NCBI GenBank assembly: GCA_033032865.1
Contig: JAWHQI010000099.1
Location: 4,081,501-4,145,500 of the forward strand
Length of the DNA: 64,000 bases
Direction: 5' to 3'
Source of the DNA: Dactylorhiza incarnata
Lineage: Eukaryota > Streptophyta > Magnoliopsida > Asparagales > Orchidaceae
This document shows positions 1-10,385 of the stretch, piece after piece. The translations under genes were made by a program, and so were the position numbers. Every line of letters begins with the position of its first letter. The stretch's first letter is position 1. The notes below the pieces were generated by a model that was not told the origin of the DNA, did no database searches, and worked only from the letters and a program-made list of their open reading frames with translations.

Positions 1-805
1 GGCAATCCTTCTTAAAGTGACCAAGCTGATTACACTTGAAACACCGAAGTCCTTCCTTCTTCGTTCCATCAGATTTAGGAGCATGGCTCCTATCCTGCTG
101 ACCTGAAGTAGAAGGACCATCCCTTCCAGATGATTCTTTCTTCTTGTCCCACTTCTTCTTCTTCCCAGAGAAGAGCACCTCATTATCTCCCCCGGAGAAA
201 GACATCCCAGCCATCTGCTTTGCCAAGCTTTCCTGCGAGGCAAGCAAGTTCTCCAGCTCAAGCAATGACGGCCGATTGTCCCAACCTTGGACAGAAGTGA
301 CAAAGGACACATATTCTCTCTGCAATCCGCGAATAATGTGCCTCTTCAGCTTTGCCTCAGAAATGGGGTCATCCGGATCCAATGCAAAAATCTCTGCACA
401 GAGGTTCTTCATCTTTAAAAAGAAAGTAGAAACAGAAAGATCACCTTGAGTGGCTTTCGTCAACTCATTTTCTAAGGACTGTAGTCGTGCTACATTCTTC
501 TTATTGAACAACCCGTCAATAGAAGTCCAAATCTCAGCAGCAGATCGACATCCTATGATGTGATCAAATAGCTCTGATGAAATTGTCCGCTTGAGAGTAA
601 ACTCGGCTTTCGCATTTGTTTTCTTCCAAGCTTTCACAAGCTCAGCATTCCCTTCAACAGGGACAACTGCTTGTCTCGCATCTCCTCCGACAACCTCCCA
701 GAGATCGTCACCAAGAAGATAGCTTTTCATACAAGACTTCCACTTCTTAAAGTTAGTCTGTGTAAGAAGCTCAATACCAAGACTTCTTGCAATTCCACCT
801 TCCAT
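1..805 (-). CDS. gag: Copia gag capsid protein, C-terminally cut by window edge
   Basis: Gag is the structural protein of the virus-like particle and binds the element RNA. The minus-strand frame opens with MEGG at 805, the same start as the Copia-2 gag, and lies about 90 bases downstream of the primer-binding site. It runs toward the window start, where it reads CFKCNQLGHFKKDC, a complete CX2CX4HX4C zinc knuckle. The start codon and the zinc knuckle are in the same frame, so there is no net frameshift over about 268 codons, although I did not check every codon. This makes it better preserved than the Copia-2 gag. Protease and polymerase should follow off the window edge. Confidence 0.75.
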   Translation of the reverse strand, partial: MEGGIARSLGIELLTQTNFKKWKSCMKSYLLGDDLWEVVGGDARQAVVPVEGNAELVKAWKKTNAKAEFTLKRTISSELFDHIIGCRSAAEIWTSIDGLFNKKNVARLQSLENELTKATQGDLSVSTFFLKMKNLCAEIFALDPDDPISEAKLKRHIIRGLQREYVSFVTSVQGWDNRPSLLELENLLASQESLAKQMAGMSFSGGDNEVLFSGKKKKWDKKKESSGRDGPSTSGQQDRSHAPKSDGTKKEGLRCFKCNQLGHFKKDC

Positions 806-883
806 TGCAGTACTACTATTTACTTGTGCTCCAGAAATCCAAGCAAGATAATTGTGGCTGATTCACTGCTTAAACCTCTGTCC

Positions 884-894
884 CTCTGATACCA
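884..894 (-). other. Copia-1 primer-binding site
   Basis: On the minus strand this reads TGGTATCAGAG, the usual plant Copia match to the 3' end of initiator-Met tRNA. It directly abuts the LTR end (TG/CA boundary at 895) and fixes the LTR-internal boundary. Confidence 0.85.
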
Positions 895-1984
895 TGTGAA
901 AAATTTCTTGTTTTGATAATTAGCGGAAAAATGGGAACTAGGTCCCAGGAACACTCTCAACCCAACTGAGCATAATAAACCAGAAACAAAGAAGGAACAC
1001 GAGGACTAGTATTCAAAAAACTCTTCTTTACAACTTGAGGTACACATGGCGAGACATGCTTCACCAATACAATTGAAGAAGAATAACAACAAGACAAACA
1101 GAAACCGCCCAAGCCGCCAAACTAGCAAGCCGCCCGACTTAACAAGGTTGTCCGCGCAAACTGCCAAGTCGCCAAAACCACAACTCAACACGCGGACTAC
1201 CTGTTATTCCAATGTTGAAAAAGTCTTCCCGAGCAAGGCCGCCTGACCGTTGTCACTTAGCCGCTCCTAACCGCGAACACTACTGGTGACTAGCTGAACA
1301 AAAAATAGACCGGCAAGGCAAGCCGCCTAACTGCATGGTCTGACTTTATTGAAAGCAAGAACACAAGCCGAAGAGAAAAGCTGTCGCAACCCGCGACCAC
1401 CTGCTGCTACCCGCAGCTGACTGCCATCGACTTAACCGCAGCGGTCTTCTCTAAACAAGTCAGAAGCACACACAAGCCGCGCAACCTGCGAACACAACAG
1501 AGTCAATTCTCAACCCGAGCGACTAGAAAAGTATAACCGCATGCGAGCTCTCGCTTACTATTCACTGTATTTGATCTGAGGGAGAGGTCCTATTTATAGG
1601 CACGAGGTGGAGTGTGGTAACTGCCCATAGAGATAGTATAACCGCCTCAACTCGGTAGTGGGTAGAAAACAAACTGTGCGGCTTAAAGACAAGCCGCACC
1701 GGTCTAGCAGAGCACCAGGACTTGAAGCAGACCAAGTCCCAGAACAAGCCAGACTGACAGACCGCCAGCCCGCTGCGGGTAGGCAATATGCGCGGTCTCA
1801 AGATAGACCGCCTGACCTTCTCTGGGTAGGCAACCCGCACGGTCTCAAGACAGATCGCCCAACCTTCTACGGGAAGACAACCTGCGCAGTCTCAAGACAG
1901 ACTGCCCGACCTTCTGTGGGAAGACAACCTGTGCGGTCTCAAGACAGACACCCCGACCTCCACTTCACTTCAATATTTTCAACA
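895..1984 (-). repeat. Copia-1 5' LTR (about 1.09 kb)
   Basis: On the plus strand it begins TGTGAAAAATTT and ends ATTTTCAACA, so the minus-strand reading is TGTTGAAAAT...TTTCACA with TG/CA ends. A TATA-like box (TATAAATA on the minus strand) lies at 1591-1598. Upstream of it in U3 are four tandem 47-bp repeats. The body is rich in CCGC and GACCGC words. The partner LTR is outside the window. Confidence 0.8.
1777..1964 (-). repeat. Four tandem 47-bp repeats in the Copia-1 U3
   Basis: Units start at 1777, 1824, 1871 and 1918. Each has a core GGTCTCAAGACAGACCGCC-like word in which GGTCT and AGACC form an imperfect inverted repeat. Position upstream of the TATA-like box suggests an enhancer-like array; that role is inference. 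Confidence 0.75.
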
Positions 1985-4044
1985 GCTATTCTTCTCCATG
2001 GCCTCCACCGATCGCCGTCACCACCTCCTATGAATGCCCTAAAAATTCCCGAGCAAATTTCTCATTCTCCCGTGAGAAAATCAGTCCTCAACGATGATTC
2101 AGCTAGCGAAGAAGCGAAGGAGCCCTTTCCTGCTATCCTCATCGGCAACATTGCAGGTTGGAGCCACATTTTCCAGCCTCCAGTCCGATGTCAGCCACCA
2201 GTCGCTCCACATGTTTTCCAAGTAGTAGTGGGCGAGTCCTCGACTCTATGACTGTGTGTTTTTTGTTATTGTCGTCTTAGTTATTCCTCTTTTTCATTTC
2301 TTTCCGCCTTAGCCCCTCAGTTTCCCTTTTTTAGAGGTCTAGCCATCTTAGGTATTCAGAAGTGAAGACAATAATTCACAAATAGCAGTCCAACAAGCGC
2401 AGGTGTAGTTCAGACCTCCGACTCAAACTTCGGGTTCTAAGTCTCCTCCATAAGACTACAAGGTGTCAAGAACTCAAGGTAACTTCAATCCATAATTTTT
2501 CTTCTTGTTGTTTTCATCCATTTTTCAGTATCCAGATGATCTATAAATTGAGAAGGGATAATTTTTTGATACCATTTAGTAATGGCATATGAGGAAATAA
2601 TCAGTCAGTCTTTGATACTATTTAGTACTGGCAGTAAAGTAGAAGTTTCAGTGATGCTAGAAGTGATGGTGATAATCCATCCCTCTATTCCTTAATTACC
2701 TTAGGACTGAGAGAAACTATATTATGTTGCATATGGCTAATACTTTGATGAGCATATGTATAGTTGCTTTTTCTGTATAGAATATGTTATGTAATGTTGA
2801 AAATGTTGCAGACTTACGAAGAATATGCAGTTAGATAATTTTTTGTTTGCCGAATCAGTTTTAACTACAGTTTATATTTTAGAGGAAGAAACTACTTCTC
2901 ATCTCAAGTTATTTTTGAGGACTGGGCTAAAGATAATTCTTATTTTAGCAGTAATCATGTGATGCTTAATACATATTTTGTAGTCTTCTTGATATCTGTC
3001 TTAGAGCATTAGATCATACTCTTAGAGCTTTAAATCATACTATTTTTTGGTAAATACTAATCTATATCAAATGAATGCCCAAAAATAGACAAAATTAGAT
3101 TGGCATGTTTACGTAGTTGAGCTACTGTGTAATATCTTCGCTTATACTTGTTGAATTACAATGTTATTATTTTGTTTGTGGAGTGATATGCTACTATTTC
3201 TGTATTGAATATTTTTTGCTTATAACATCATTACTATGCTTTATTTTACACACAGATATTGAATGAGATAAATTCATGGAGAGAGATAAAAGAGTTAAGC
3301 TATGTAATAAGCTACTAAAATATTTATGTGTTAAAGCATGGACTAGGCTGGCTCTGGTGCTTTATATATGAAGAAGTTGTGGTAATACAAACCTTGTGGG
3401 TGCAAATTTCTTTCTTGTCCATTTCATTGTCTCCTTTGGAATTCACTTAATTGGTCATTTAGATGATCTAAGGATTATATTTTATTATACAAATGGATAG
3501 TTACTGAAATTATTGTTGTTGTTTAATTTAGAATTTTAAATTCCTAAAGCTTGGTGTCAATGGGCACAATTTTTGAAGCTTCAACTATTGTGGGTGGAAA
3601 CAAGGTAATATTTTGAGATCACTTCTCATACCATGCTTATTGCTTAGATTCCACTTTCTATGGTCTGCAGTTCATGAGTGCTAATGATTGTTAATGAATG
3701 TGTGTGGTGCTTGCAATTTATTTTCTCATGGTATTTCGTTCATGAATGCTTGCATGCGGTGCTTGCTTTATCAAATGTTACATGTATTTTTTGATCTTTG
3801 ACCAAGAAATACACTCACATACAATGAAAAAAATTGATTAGATTGTGTGCACCGCAATAAGATTGTGTGTGCCACAATCATATTTCTGCATTTAATATTT
3901 TTGGTTGAGCGTATCTATTTTCAGAGGCTGGTGAAGTTGTTGATGTCAAATGGAGAAATAATTCAGTTATCTTGGAAAAGCTGATACATATTCTTGAGTT
4001 GCATCCCTATAACCATATTATGTTGAGGTCGACGAAAACAATTA
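1985..4044. other. Low-copy AT-rich DNA, possible intron/exon remnants of an unknown gene
   Basis: No transposon ends or recognisable protein domains are visible. From 2031 to 2251 there is an open plus-strand frame (MNALKIPEQ..., with an acidic stretch DDSASEEAKE) that I do not recognise. A CTCAAG/GTAACT junction at about 2480 looks like a splice donor. The rest has intron-like base composition. It may belong to the gene whose LIM exons appear at 21.4 kb on the far side of the GP-1 insertion, but no sequence match shows that. Confidence 0.3.
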
Positions 4045-5415
4045 GGGTCCGTTCGTTTGGACAGAATTGGCTTTCTGGAATTGGCATTGGAGATTAGAAA
4101 TCCAATTCTAGTGTTCGGCGCAACGAAATTTAAGCGGATATTGGCTTTCATGTGAAAACCCATGGTTTTTACTATGAACTAAAAAAATCAAATAGCAATT
4201 CTTACCTCCGCCCATAGGTTTTCTGCATAATCAAATGTTTACACTAGAGTTTTTCAACCTACGCGCGAGTTTTTCGCCCGAGTGCGCTTTTTCCTGCAGG
4301 GTGTTTTTCGTCCGGGCGCGTTTATTTCACCCGGGCGCATATTTTTGCCCGGGCGCGATTTTTTCGCCTGGGCGTGATTTTTTCGCCCGGGCGAGTTTAT
4401 TTCGCCCGGACGCATTTTATTTCGGCCGGGCACGTTTATTTCGGCCCGGCGCAATTTTTTCTCCCGGGCGCGATTTTTTCGCCTAGGGCGAGATTTTTTC
4501 GCCCGGGCGCGATTTTTTCGCCCGGGCGCGATTTTTTCGCCCGGGCACATATTTTTGCCCGGGCGCATATTTTCGGTCGGGCGCGGTTTTTCGCCCGGGC
4601 GCGTTTATTTCGCCCGGTCGCGTTTTATTTCTCCCGGGCGCGAGTTTTTCTCCCGGGCGCGATTTTTTCGCCCGGGCGCATTTTTTCGCCCGGGCGCATA
4701 TTTTCGCCCTGGCGCGATTTTTCGCCCGGGCGCGTTTATTTCGCCCGGTCGCGTTTTATTTCTCCCGGGCACGATTTTTTCTCCCGGGAGCGATTTTTTC
4801 GCCCGGGCGCGATTTTTTCTCCCGGGCGCGATTTTTTTGCCTAGGGCGCAGTTTTTTCCACCAGGCGTGATTTTTTTGCCCGAGCGCGATTTTTTCGCCC
4901 GGGCGCGATTTTTTCGCGCCGGCGCGATTTTTTCGCCTGGGCACGATTTTTTCGCCCGGGCGCGATTTTTTCGTCCGGGGCGCGATTTTTTCGCCCGGGG
5001 CGTGATTTTTTTTCGCCCGGGCGCGTTTATTTTGCCCGGTCGCGTTTTATTTCTCCCGGGCGCGATTTTTTCGCCCGGGCACGATTTTTTCTCCCGGGCG
5101 CGATTTTTTCGCCGGCCGCGATTTTTTCGCCTTGGCGTGATATTTTAGCCCGGGGGCGCATTTTTTGCCCGGGCGCGCACTTTTCGCCCGGGCACGCGCT
5201 TTTAAAAATTTGAATTTTAAAAATTTCAATTCCAGAAAGCCAATTCCATCGTGCAGCCGAACAACTTACAGATATCAATTCCAATTCTGTTCACTGAATT
5301 TCATCCTGCAACCGAACAACAGAATTGGTTTTATGCACAAAACCAATTCCTGCAGATATTGGTTTTCTGGCCAAAGCCAATTCCAGAAAGTCATACATGC
5401 GCGCCGAACGGACCC
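4045..5415. mobile_element. Harbinger/Tourist-like MITE carrying an internal minisatellite
   Basis: The termini are perfect 11-bp inverted repeats (GGGTCCGTTCG at 4045, its complement ending at 5415). A second shared inverted block, TTTCTGGAATTGGC, lies just inside both ends. The flanks are TTA on both sides (4042-4044 and 5416-5418), the 3-bp target duplication expected for PIF/Harbinger. No transposase is visible. Almost all of the interior is the 19-bp CpG-rich tandem array, so the element is much longer (about 1.37 kb) than an ordinary Tourist MITE. Confidence 0.7.
4259..5203. repeat. 19-bp CpG-rich minisatellite
   Basis: About 50 units of roughly 19 bp have the consensus CGCCCGGGCGCGATTTTTT, each holding the palindrome CCCGGG. 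Unit length varies by about a base and some units carry TTTATTT or ATATTTT in place of ATTTTTT. The array fills the MITE. Because 19 is not a multiple of 3 and the unit has few stops, several frames on both strands stay open for long stretches and give Arg/Pro/Phe-rich repeats. I regard these as artefacts of the repeat. Confidence 0.9.
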
Positions 5416-5601
5416 TTATGGAAATTAGGAAAAGAATTGTTCTCAAGAGGATATTGGTTAGTAGTATGTAAAATTTTACTATGTATAACCATGTTGTGTG
5501 TGTGTGTGTGCGATTATATGGTCTTTGTGGAAATTAGTTAAAAAGGTAGTGGCTTTCTCACAGTTTGTGTTATTTCACAGACAAAAAATTTGATTAGTCA
5601 T

Positions 5602-7170
5602 TGATGCGATTACGGTAAGTGCACCGGTCGTTCAAGTAATAAAATTGGGAGAGACTCCCCGAATATCGTTCTCAGAGGACTGCAAGTTGGATTGTATGAA
5701 TTCTTGTTAGGGAATTACTTATATAGATTCTTATGTAACTAATAAAAAGAGGGGTTTTGATTTTGGTTTTCCTAGATTAGCAACAATGAAAGAAAATGCG
5801 GTCCTAGAGCTCAGCTTCGCTTGTCGGGATGGAATGCAGGCTGCGATGCCATGCTTCGGTGAGTGGGTGGACGAGAAGGCTAGCAGATGGATGTTTTGTA
5901 ACCAGCAGAATGAGGGTCGTAGGCACCTCGTCGCGGAACACGCAGCTAGCAATTGCTAGTGCGGCGCACTACAGAACGGTGGAGTGGATGGCAGACTAGG
6001 GCGCTCCTCAGATCTCATAAACCACAACACATTTCACCGAAATGAAATCACAATAACTTAAACATAGTTATGAACATCATCCATAGGAAAGTACATCATA
6101 GCATGAAGAAATCCTAAACTATACATAAAAGAGAAAGAGGTCAACGAAGCTCGAAGACTATGATGAAGATTCGCGGCCGGAATCGCAGGGTTGTCAAGCC
6201 TCGTCTGTGCTCGGTCTTCAGTTGCGTCCGGGGTACAGAGGAGTTGTAACCTTCCTCTACCTTACCCGTCTTCTTTGTGGTCTATCTCCAGCTAATTTTA
6301 TTTGAGATCCCTTGAATATAGCAAAAATCTTCCGTCGATGGCGTTCTTGAGCCGTAGATGATGGAGGAGGCCAATGAGAGAGCTTTGGCGGAAGATTTGC
6401 AGGACAAAGGTTGTCGGAGCTCCTCCTAGGTCAGGCGATGGTGGAGAGGCGAAAATGGGTGGAAATGGCGGGCTTGCAGAGTTTTTCCTGCGGGTTCCTC
6501 CTCTTCTCAGCGGATTTCCTGCTTTAAATACTAAAATAGCAGAAATTTAGTCATGCACGGTCGAACGCACGACCGTGCGAGTCCCGTGCATTATTTAATG
6601 AAAAAGCAATGCCTTGAGGAAGAAGCAGCAGCGCCCGTGTGTTTTAATCACGCACGGTCGAAGCCGCCCGTTCGTAAAAATGCACGACCAAATCTAGATT
6701 AGCTAAAAACAGGAAAAACAGGTGATCGTGCGTTTCCTTTGCGCACGGGCAACTGCCCGTGCGTAAAAATGCATGAACAAAGTCAGATCACCATTTTGCT
6801 ACCCAAAAGAAGGCGCACGACCGCAGCCATCCATGCGTCAAGGAAAATGCACGACCGTGCGATATAAACGATCATGATTTCTGGGCAAAATGGGATGATC
6901 CAACCACCTGCAAGAACAGCAATCCAGCTGGGAATACACTTACAGCACCAATCAATCATAGAAAAAGGATTGGGGAGAACCATGTGCTTACCCCCAACAA
7001 CATGGAGCGCAAACACACACCAAAATGGGCCTAAATAGAGCGCAAAGCACGTAAGTGCGAGCAAGTGTGCATAAGAGAAATATAAACAATAATAGCTCAA
7101 AACGGAGGTGCACAAGAATGAAAACTAGCCTAGATGAGTCCAGAAAAGCGTATATAAATGGGGCTCATCA
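5602..7170 (-). repeat. GP-1 3' LTR
   Basis: Starts TGATGCGATTACGG and ends GGGGCTCATCA on the plus strand. It aligns along its length with 10233-10385 plus 19904-21324. A cluster of CGCACGGTCG and GCACGACCGTGCG inverted motifs lies at about 6545-6870. Confidence 0.9.
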
Positions 7171-7186
7171 CACCCCCAGACTTAAC
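7171..7186 (-). other. GP-1 polypurine tract
   Basis: On the minus strand this reads TTAAGTCTGGGGGTG and directly abuts the 3' LTR, as expected for the plus-strand DNA primer. A second very similar copy lies at about 7699-7716, inside the untranslated interior. Confidence 0.85.
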
Positions 7187-7947
7187 CATTTGTTCGTCCG
7201 GAGAAAATCATTCCTTATGCGGGCGGAAAAATTGATTAGCTGGCTTAACAATTATAGATGCGGAGTACCATGCGAAGTTGCATGCTCGCATGCGTAGAAA
7301 TGCAGTAGAAGAAATTTTTAATTATACACACACTTTGTAATAATCTAAGAGCATACATATATATTATCTCTACTCAAAAGTTGAATCATGGTGAATCATC
7401 CGGTCTCGCATTGGAAGAAAGTAAGCAGATCGTTGAGGCTACTATTACTCAAGACCAGTGTTCGAAACAACCTCCCTTGAAATCCATCAATGTCGGTGGC
7501 CATAAGCTCTCCCGGTCACACTCTATCCACGGTACTAGTTCGATTAAATGCGTGAGTCAATAGAACTTTAGGATAAATACGGGGCTTGGGAATCGGTAGG
7601 GTTTATAATGATAAACATGAAGGTTTCCACACTTAATCCAAAAGAGCTTAGTCGAAGAAATTATCCAAGCACCAAAAATAAAAACACGAGTGCACCACAC
7701 CCCCAGACTAAAACCTAAAAATATGGGTGTGTGCACCGCCTACTCTCAAAACAATTCTTAAAAAGTTTTTCAATTTGGCTCTTTTCTTAACCGAGCATTT
7801 TTCTTTCTTTTCTTTTCTTGTTCTAATTTACCCTCTTTTCAGCAAATTATCTGAGGAAGCGCAAACCACAGTTTCACAAAATTTTTCACTACATCAACAC
7901 CCTCGATTAAAATTGATACAACATTCAAGCTCGGATTGGGAGTGCGA
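7187..7947 (-). other. GP-1 non-coding interior between protease and 3' LTR
   Basis: About 760 bases without a recognisable polymerase, RNase H or integrase motif in any frame. It contains a duplicate polypurine-like tract near 7705. This is where the pol domains of a full Gypsy would begin, and they are absent. Confidence 0.7.
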
Positions 7948-8828
7948 CTAGGAATAGCTTGCTGGCTTTGGCGTCATTTCCCCACCCCCTATGGGTGATA
8001 GTTCTGCCCAACTAACCTGTTTTAATTGTTTACATTTATCTTTAGTTTTTATAGAGTTAATCAAAATGTTTTTAGCCATGCCGGCTATGGTGACTTCAGA
8101 CTTCGCAGCCTCGCCACTCTTGTTCTCAGTTTCTTCTTCACTTCTCAGCTCCTTCTTCACCATCTTATGTTCCTCCCCCTTTTCCTCAACATTCACTTCT
8201 TCACCTTGCTTTTCCACATCTAAACTCAACTCATTAGTAGATTTATTAGTAATAACAAGTAATAATATAATGTCATTGGTTGTCATAGATGGGTGAGTGT
8301 GGTGTGTCACCATGGGTGACAAGGTTACACATCCACTAGGGATGTGAATGTTGGCACCACTCTCCTTCAAGAATAGGACACACAGAATAGGAATGGAGTT
8401 ATTTTCCATGGGGCCCAAGACTTGGAAGTTTGTGATAACCGAAGTTCCATCTATGATTACCTCGACGTCTATAACTTCTCCTTCTGTCTCCACCACCACT
8501 CCATTAGCTAGGGTAAGTGACTTCCGATCATCGTTATTGATTTTTAAATTCAGATTTTCAACGTCTTGCAATGAAGCACGTTGCGTGATGATCCGGTGTC
8601 GTACAAAGTGGTGGTTTCAATGCTGTTAATTTGACATTTCACAATTAACTCGCCCTCATGCCCTTCATCCGTCTCGGTTATGCTCTTTCCTTGCTCACGA
8701 GGATTCTTCTCCGTTGTGCTAGGAAGAGCACCTTGAGTACGCTCGGAAAGCACTTGAGCTAATTGGCCACTTGCATTTCCAAGTTTCTCATCGAGGCCGA
8801 TTGGTTGGCCATATTTGTTTGGGCCATA
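7948..8828 (-). pseudogene. GP-1 aspartic protease region, frameshifted
   Basis: Retropepsin-type protease that would cleave the gag-protease polyprotein. The frame from about 8828 to 8550 includes a linker ending GALPSTTEKNP and the active-site stretch LYDTGSSRNV, a normal DTG triad. It then shifts frame into 8571-7948, which continues the domain through LTLANGVVVETEG and IPILCVLFLKESGA and ends in an acidic Glu/Lys-rich tail. GP-2 shows the same order without the break, so this is decay of one protein. No polymerase follows. On this strand it lies directly after gag. Confidence 0.75.
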
Positions 8829-8929
8829 TCTACAAACTTTTCCATCATCTCTTCTAATGTGCTCTTCCTTTGCATCGCAGCACCTTGGTTGTAACCCGGA
8901 TGAGGCGGCCTCGGTTAGCTTCCGGATGC

Positions 8930-10108
8930 TTAAGCATCAAATTGATGTTGGCCTGGTTGCCATCGTTGGCCTGCAGTCTTTTGATTCCAAGAAAAATTGG
9001 GGTGATTTCTCACACCCAGATTATACGTGTTATAGAAAGGTGCAGTGCGGTTTTGATTTTGGACAAAATTAACACTCTCTTCTAAATTGAGATTAAAGAG
9101 TTCAAACGCGATTTCACCTGAGGGACATTCATATGCATGATGTCCGGGGTTTCCACACCCTAGACAAGAGATTGCCATCACTGGAGCGGATGAAGTAGCA
9201 AGCTTCTTGAGCAATGTGATGCTCTCAGCTGGTGCTCCAGATGTGCATACTTCAAATAGTCCTCTCGCATTCCTTGGGGTGTTTCATCGTGCAGTCCAGA
9301 ATAAGCTGTGAGACGCGGTGTCTTGCAGAATCCATAGTGCTTCTTCAGGAGTGTGATTCAGAAGGGTTCCACCGGCATTAGCATCAATCATAGCCCTATA
9401 GTTGGGCTTGGTTGCGAAATAGAAGTTCTCCACCAAATTCCATGGTTGAAGTTCATGATGGGGGAACTTCCGCAGAAGGTCTATGGATCTTTCCCAAGCT
9501 TCTTCCAGGGTCTCCTGATCATTCTGCCGGAAGGTTGCGATTTCCCTTCTCAAGCTCACAATTTTATCAACCGGGTGGAACTTGGAGAGAAATTTTCCTT
9601 GCAGAGCATCCCAGGTGGTAGTTGTGCCCGGCGAAATTGTATGGAGCCACGCCTTTGCCCTATCACGAAGGGAGAACGGGAATAGTCTTAATTTCACCGT
9701 GTCGTCCGCAATACCGGCGTACCGGAACGTTACGCAGATCTCTGAGAATTCTCCCAAGTGAAGATGGGGGTCTTCACCTATCATCCCAGAGAACTGGGCA
9801 TTGTTGCGGATAATGTTCAGGATCACCGACTTGAATTCGAATTGATTGTTCATGATGGCTGGGCCAAAGCCGGGATACACGCTCCCCACAGTGGGAGTGG
9901 TATAATCCCACATCGTTCTAGGCCTCGCCCGGGCCACCTCGTTCTCATCTGCCGCCTAACCCACAGCGGGTGCATTCTCACCCCTGGGGTTAATCTCATT
10001 CCTGTTGATGTTGAGATCCATGGCCACAACAGCACGGCAACACGCGTACAATGTCCTCTCGATCTTAGGGTCGTATTTCATGAACTCTTCAGGGCGTTGC
10101 CCCTGCAT
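8930..10108 (-). pseudogene. gag: GP-1 gag, single frame with internal stops
   Basis: The frame starts at ATG 10108 (MQ-, as in GP-2), about 100 bases after the primer-binding site. It holds the Retrotrans_gag-type core (TPTVGSVYPGFGP, YAGIADDTVKLRLFPFSL, HPVDKIVSLRREIATFR) followed by a CX2CX4HX4C knuckle (CLGCGNPGHHAYEC). The frame is kept over about 390 codons but has stops at 9956-9958 and 9284-9286 and ends early at 8930, where GP-2 reads through. The coding sequence is otherwise closely parallel to GP-2 gag. Confidence 0.85.
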
Positions 10109-10208
10109 AAACTAACTTACACACAATAAAGAAAAATAGAAAAAATCAAAAACAACAAAGAATCTTTATAGTAGCTTCCTGGAAGAAAAATTCATAAAAC
10201 GCTTGCAA

Positions 10209-10226
10209 TCCCCGACAACGACGCCA
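10209..10226 (-). other. GP-1 primer-binding site, tRNA-Asp type
   Basis: Minus strand TGGCGTCGTTGTCGGGGA, two changes from TGGCGCCGTTGCCGGGGA as found in GP-2. The latter complements the 3' end of plant tRNA-Asp. It sits six bases from the LTR edge. Confidence 0.85.
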
Positions 10227-10232
10227 AAAACT

Positions 10233-10385
10233 TTATGTGATTATGGCAAGTGCACCGGTCATTCAAGTAATAAAACTGGGAGAGACTCCCCGAATATCGT
10301 TCTCAGAGGACTGCAAGTTGGGTTGTACGAATTCTTGTTAGGGAATTACTTATATAGATTCTTATGTAATTAATAAAAAGAGGGG
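10233..10385 (-). repeat. GP-1 5' LTR, segment 1 (U5 end)
   Basis: Aligns with 5602-5754 of the 3' LTR. It stops abruptly at the AGGGG target duplication of the palindromic element and resumes at 19904. Confidence 0.9.

Larger units (their letters stand above)
1..1984 (-). mobile_element. Copia-1: 5' part of a Copia LTR retrotransposon, cut by window edge
   Basis: Read on the minus strand, the element starts at 1984 with a 5' LTR, followed by a primer-binding site and gag. Protease, polymerase and the 3' LTR would lie to the left of the window. Its gag is clearly related to that of Copia-2 (zinc knuckle ending GHFKKDC, same start MEGG). Both LTRs are rich in GACCGC and GGTCT motifs, so the two are related families. 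The five bases after the LTR are GCTAT, a candidate TSD whose partner lies outside the window. Confidence 0.85.

Noticed and set aside
4..1246. Short plus-strand frames over Copia-1 gag and LTR (144-449, 671-889, 1046-1246)
   Set aside because: Antisense shadows of the minus-strand gag and of the LTR.
1658..2251. 197-codon plus-strand frame starting inside the Copia-1 LTR
   Set aside because: Its first half is the antisense of the LTR tandem repeats. Only the part after 1985 could be host sequence and it is not recognisable.
4254..5148. Long open frames (up to about 197 codons) over the CCCGGG array on both strands
   Set aside because: They are produced by the 19-bp repeat, exist in several frames at once, and show no domain.
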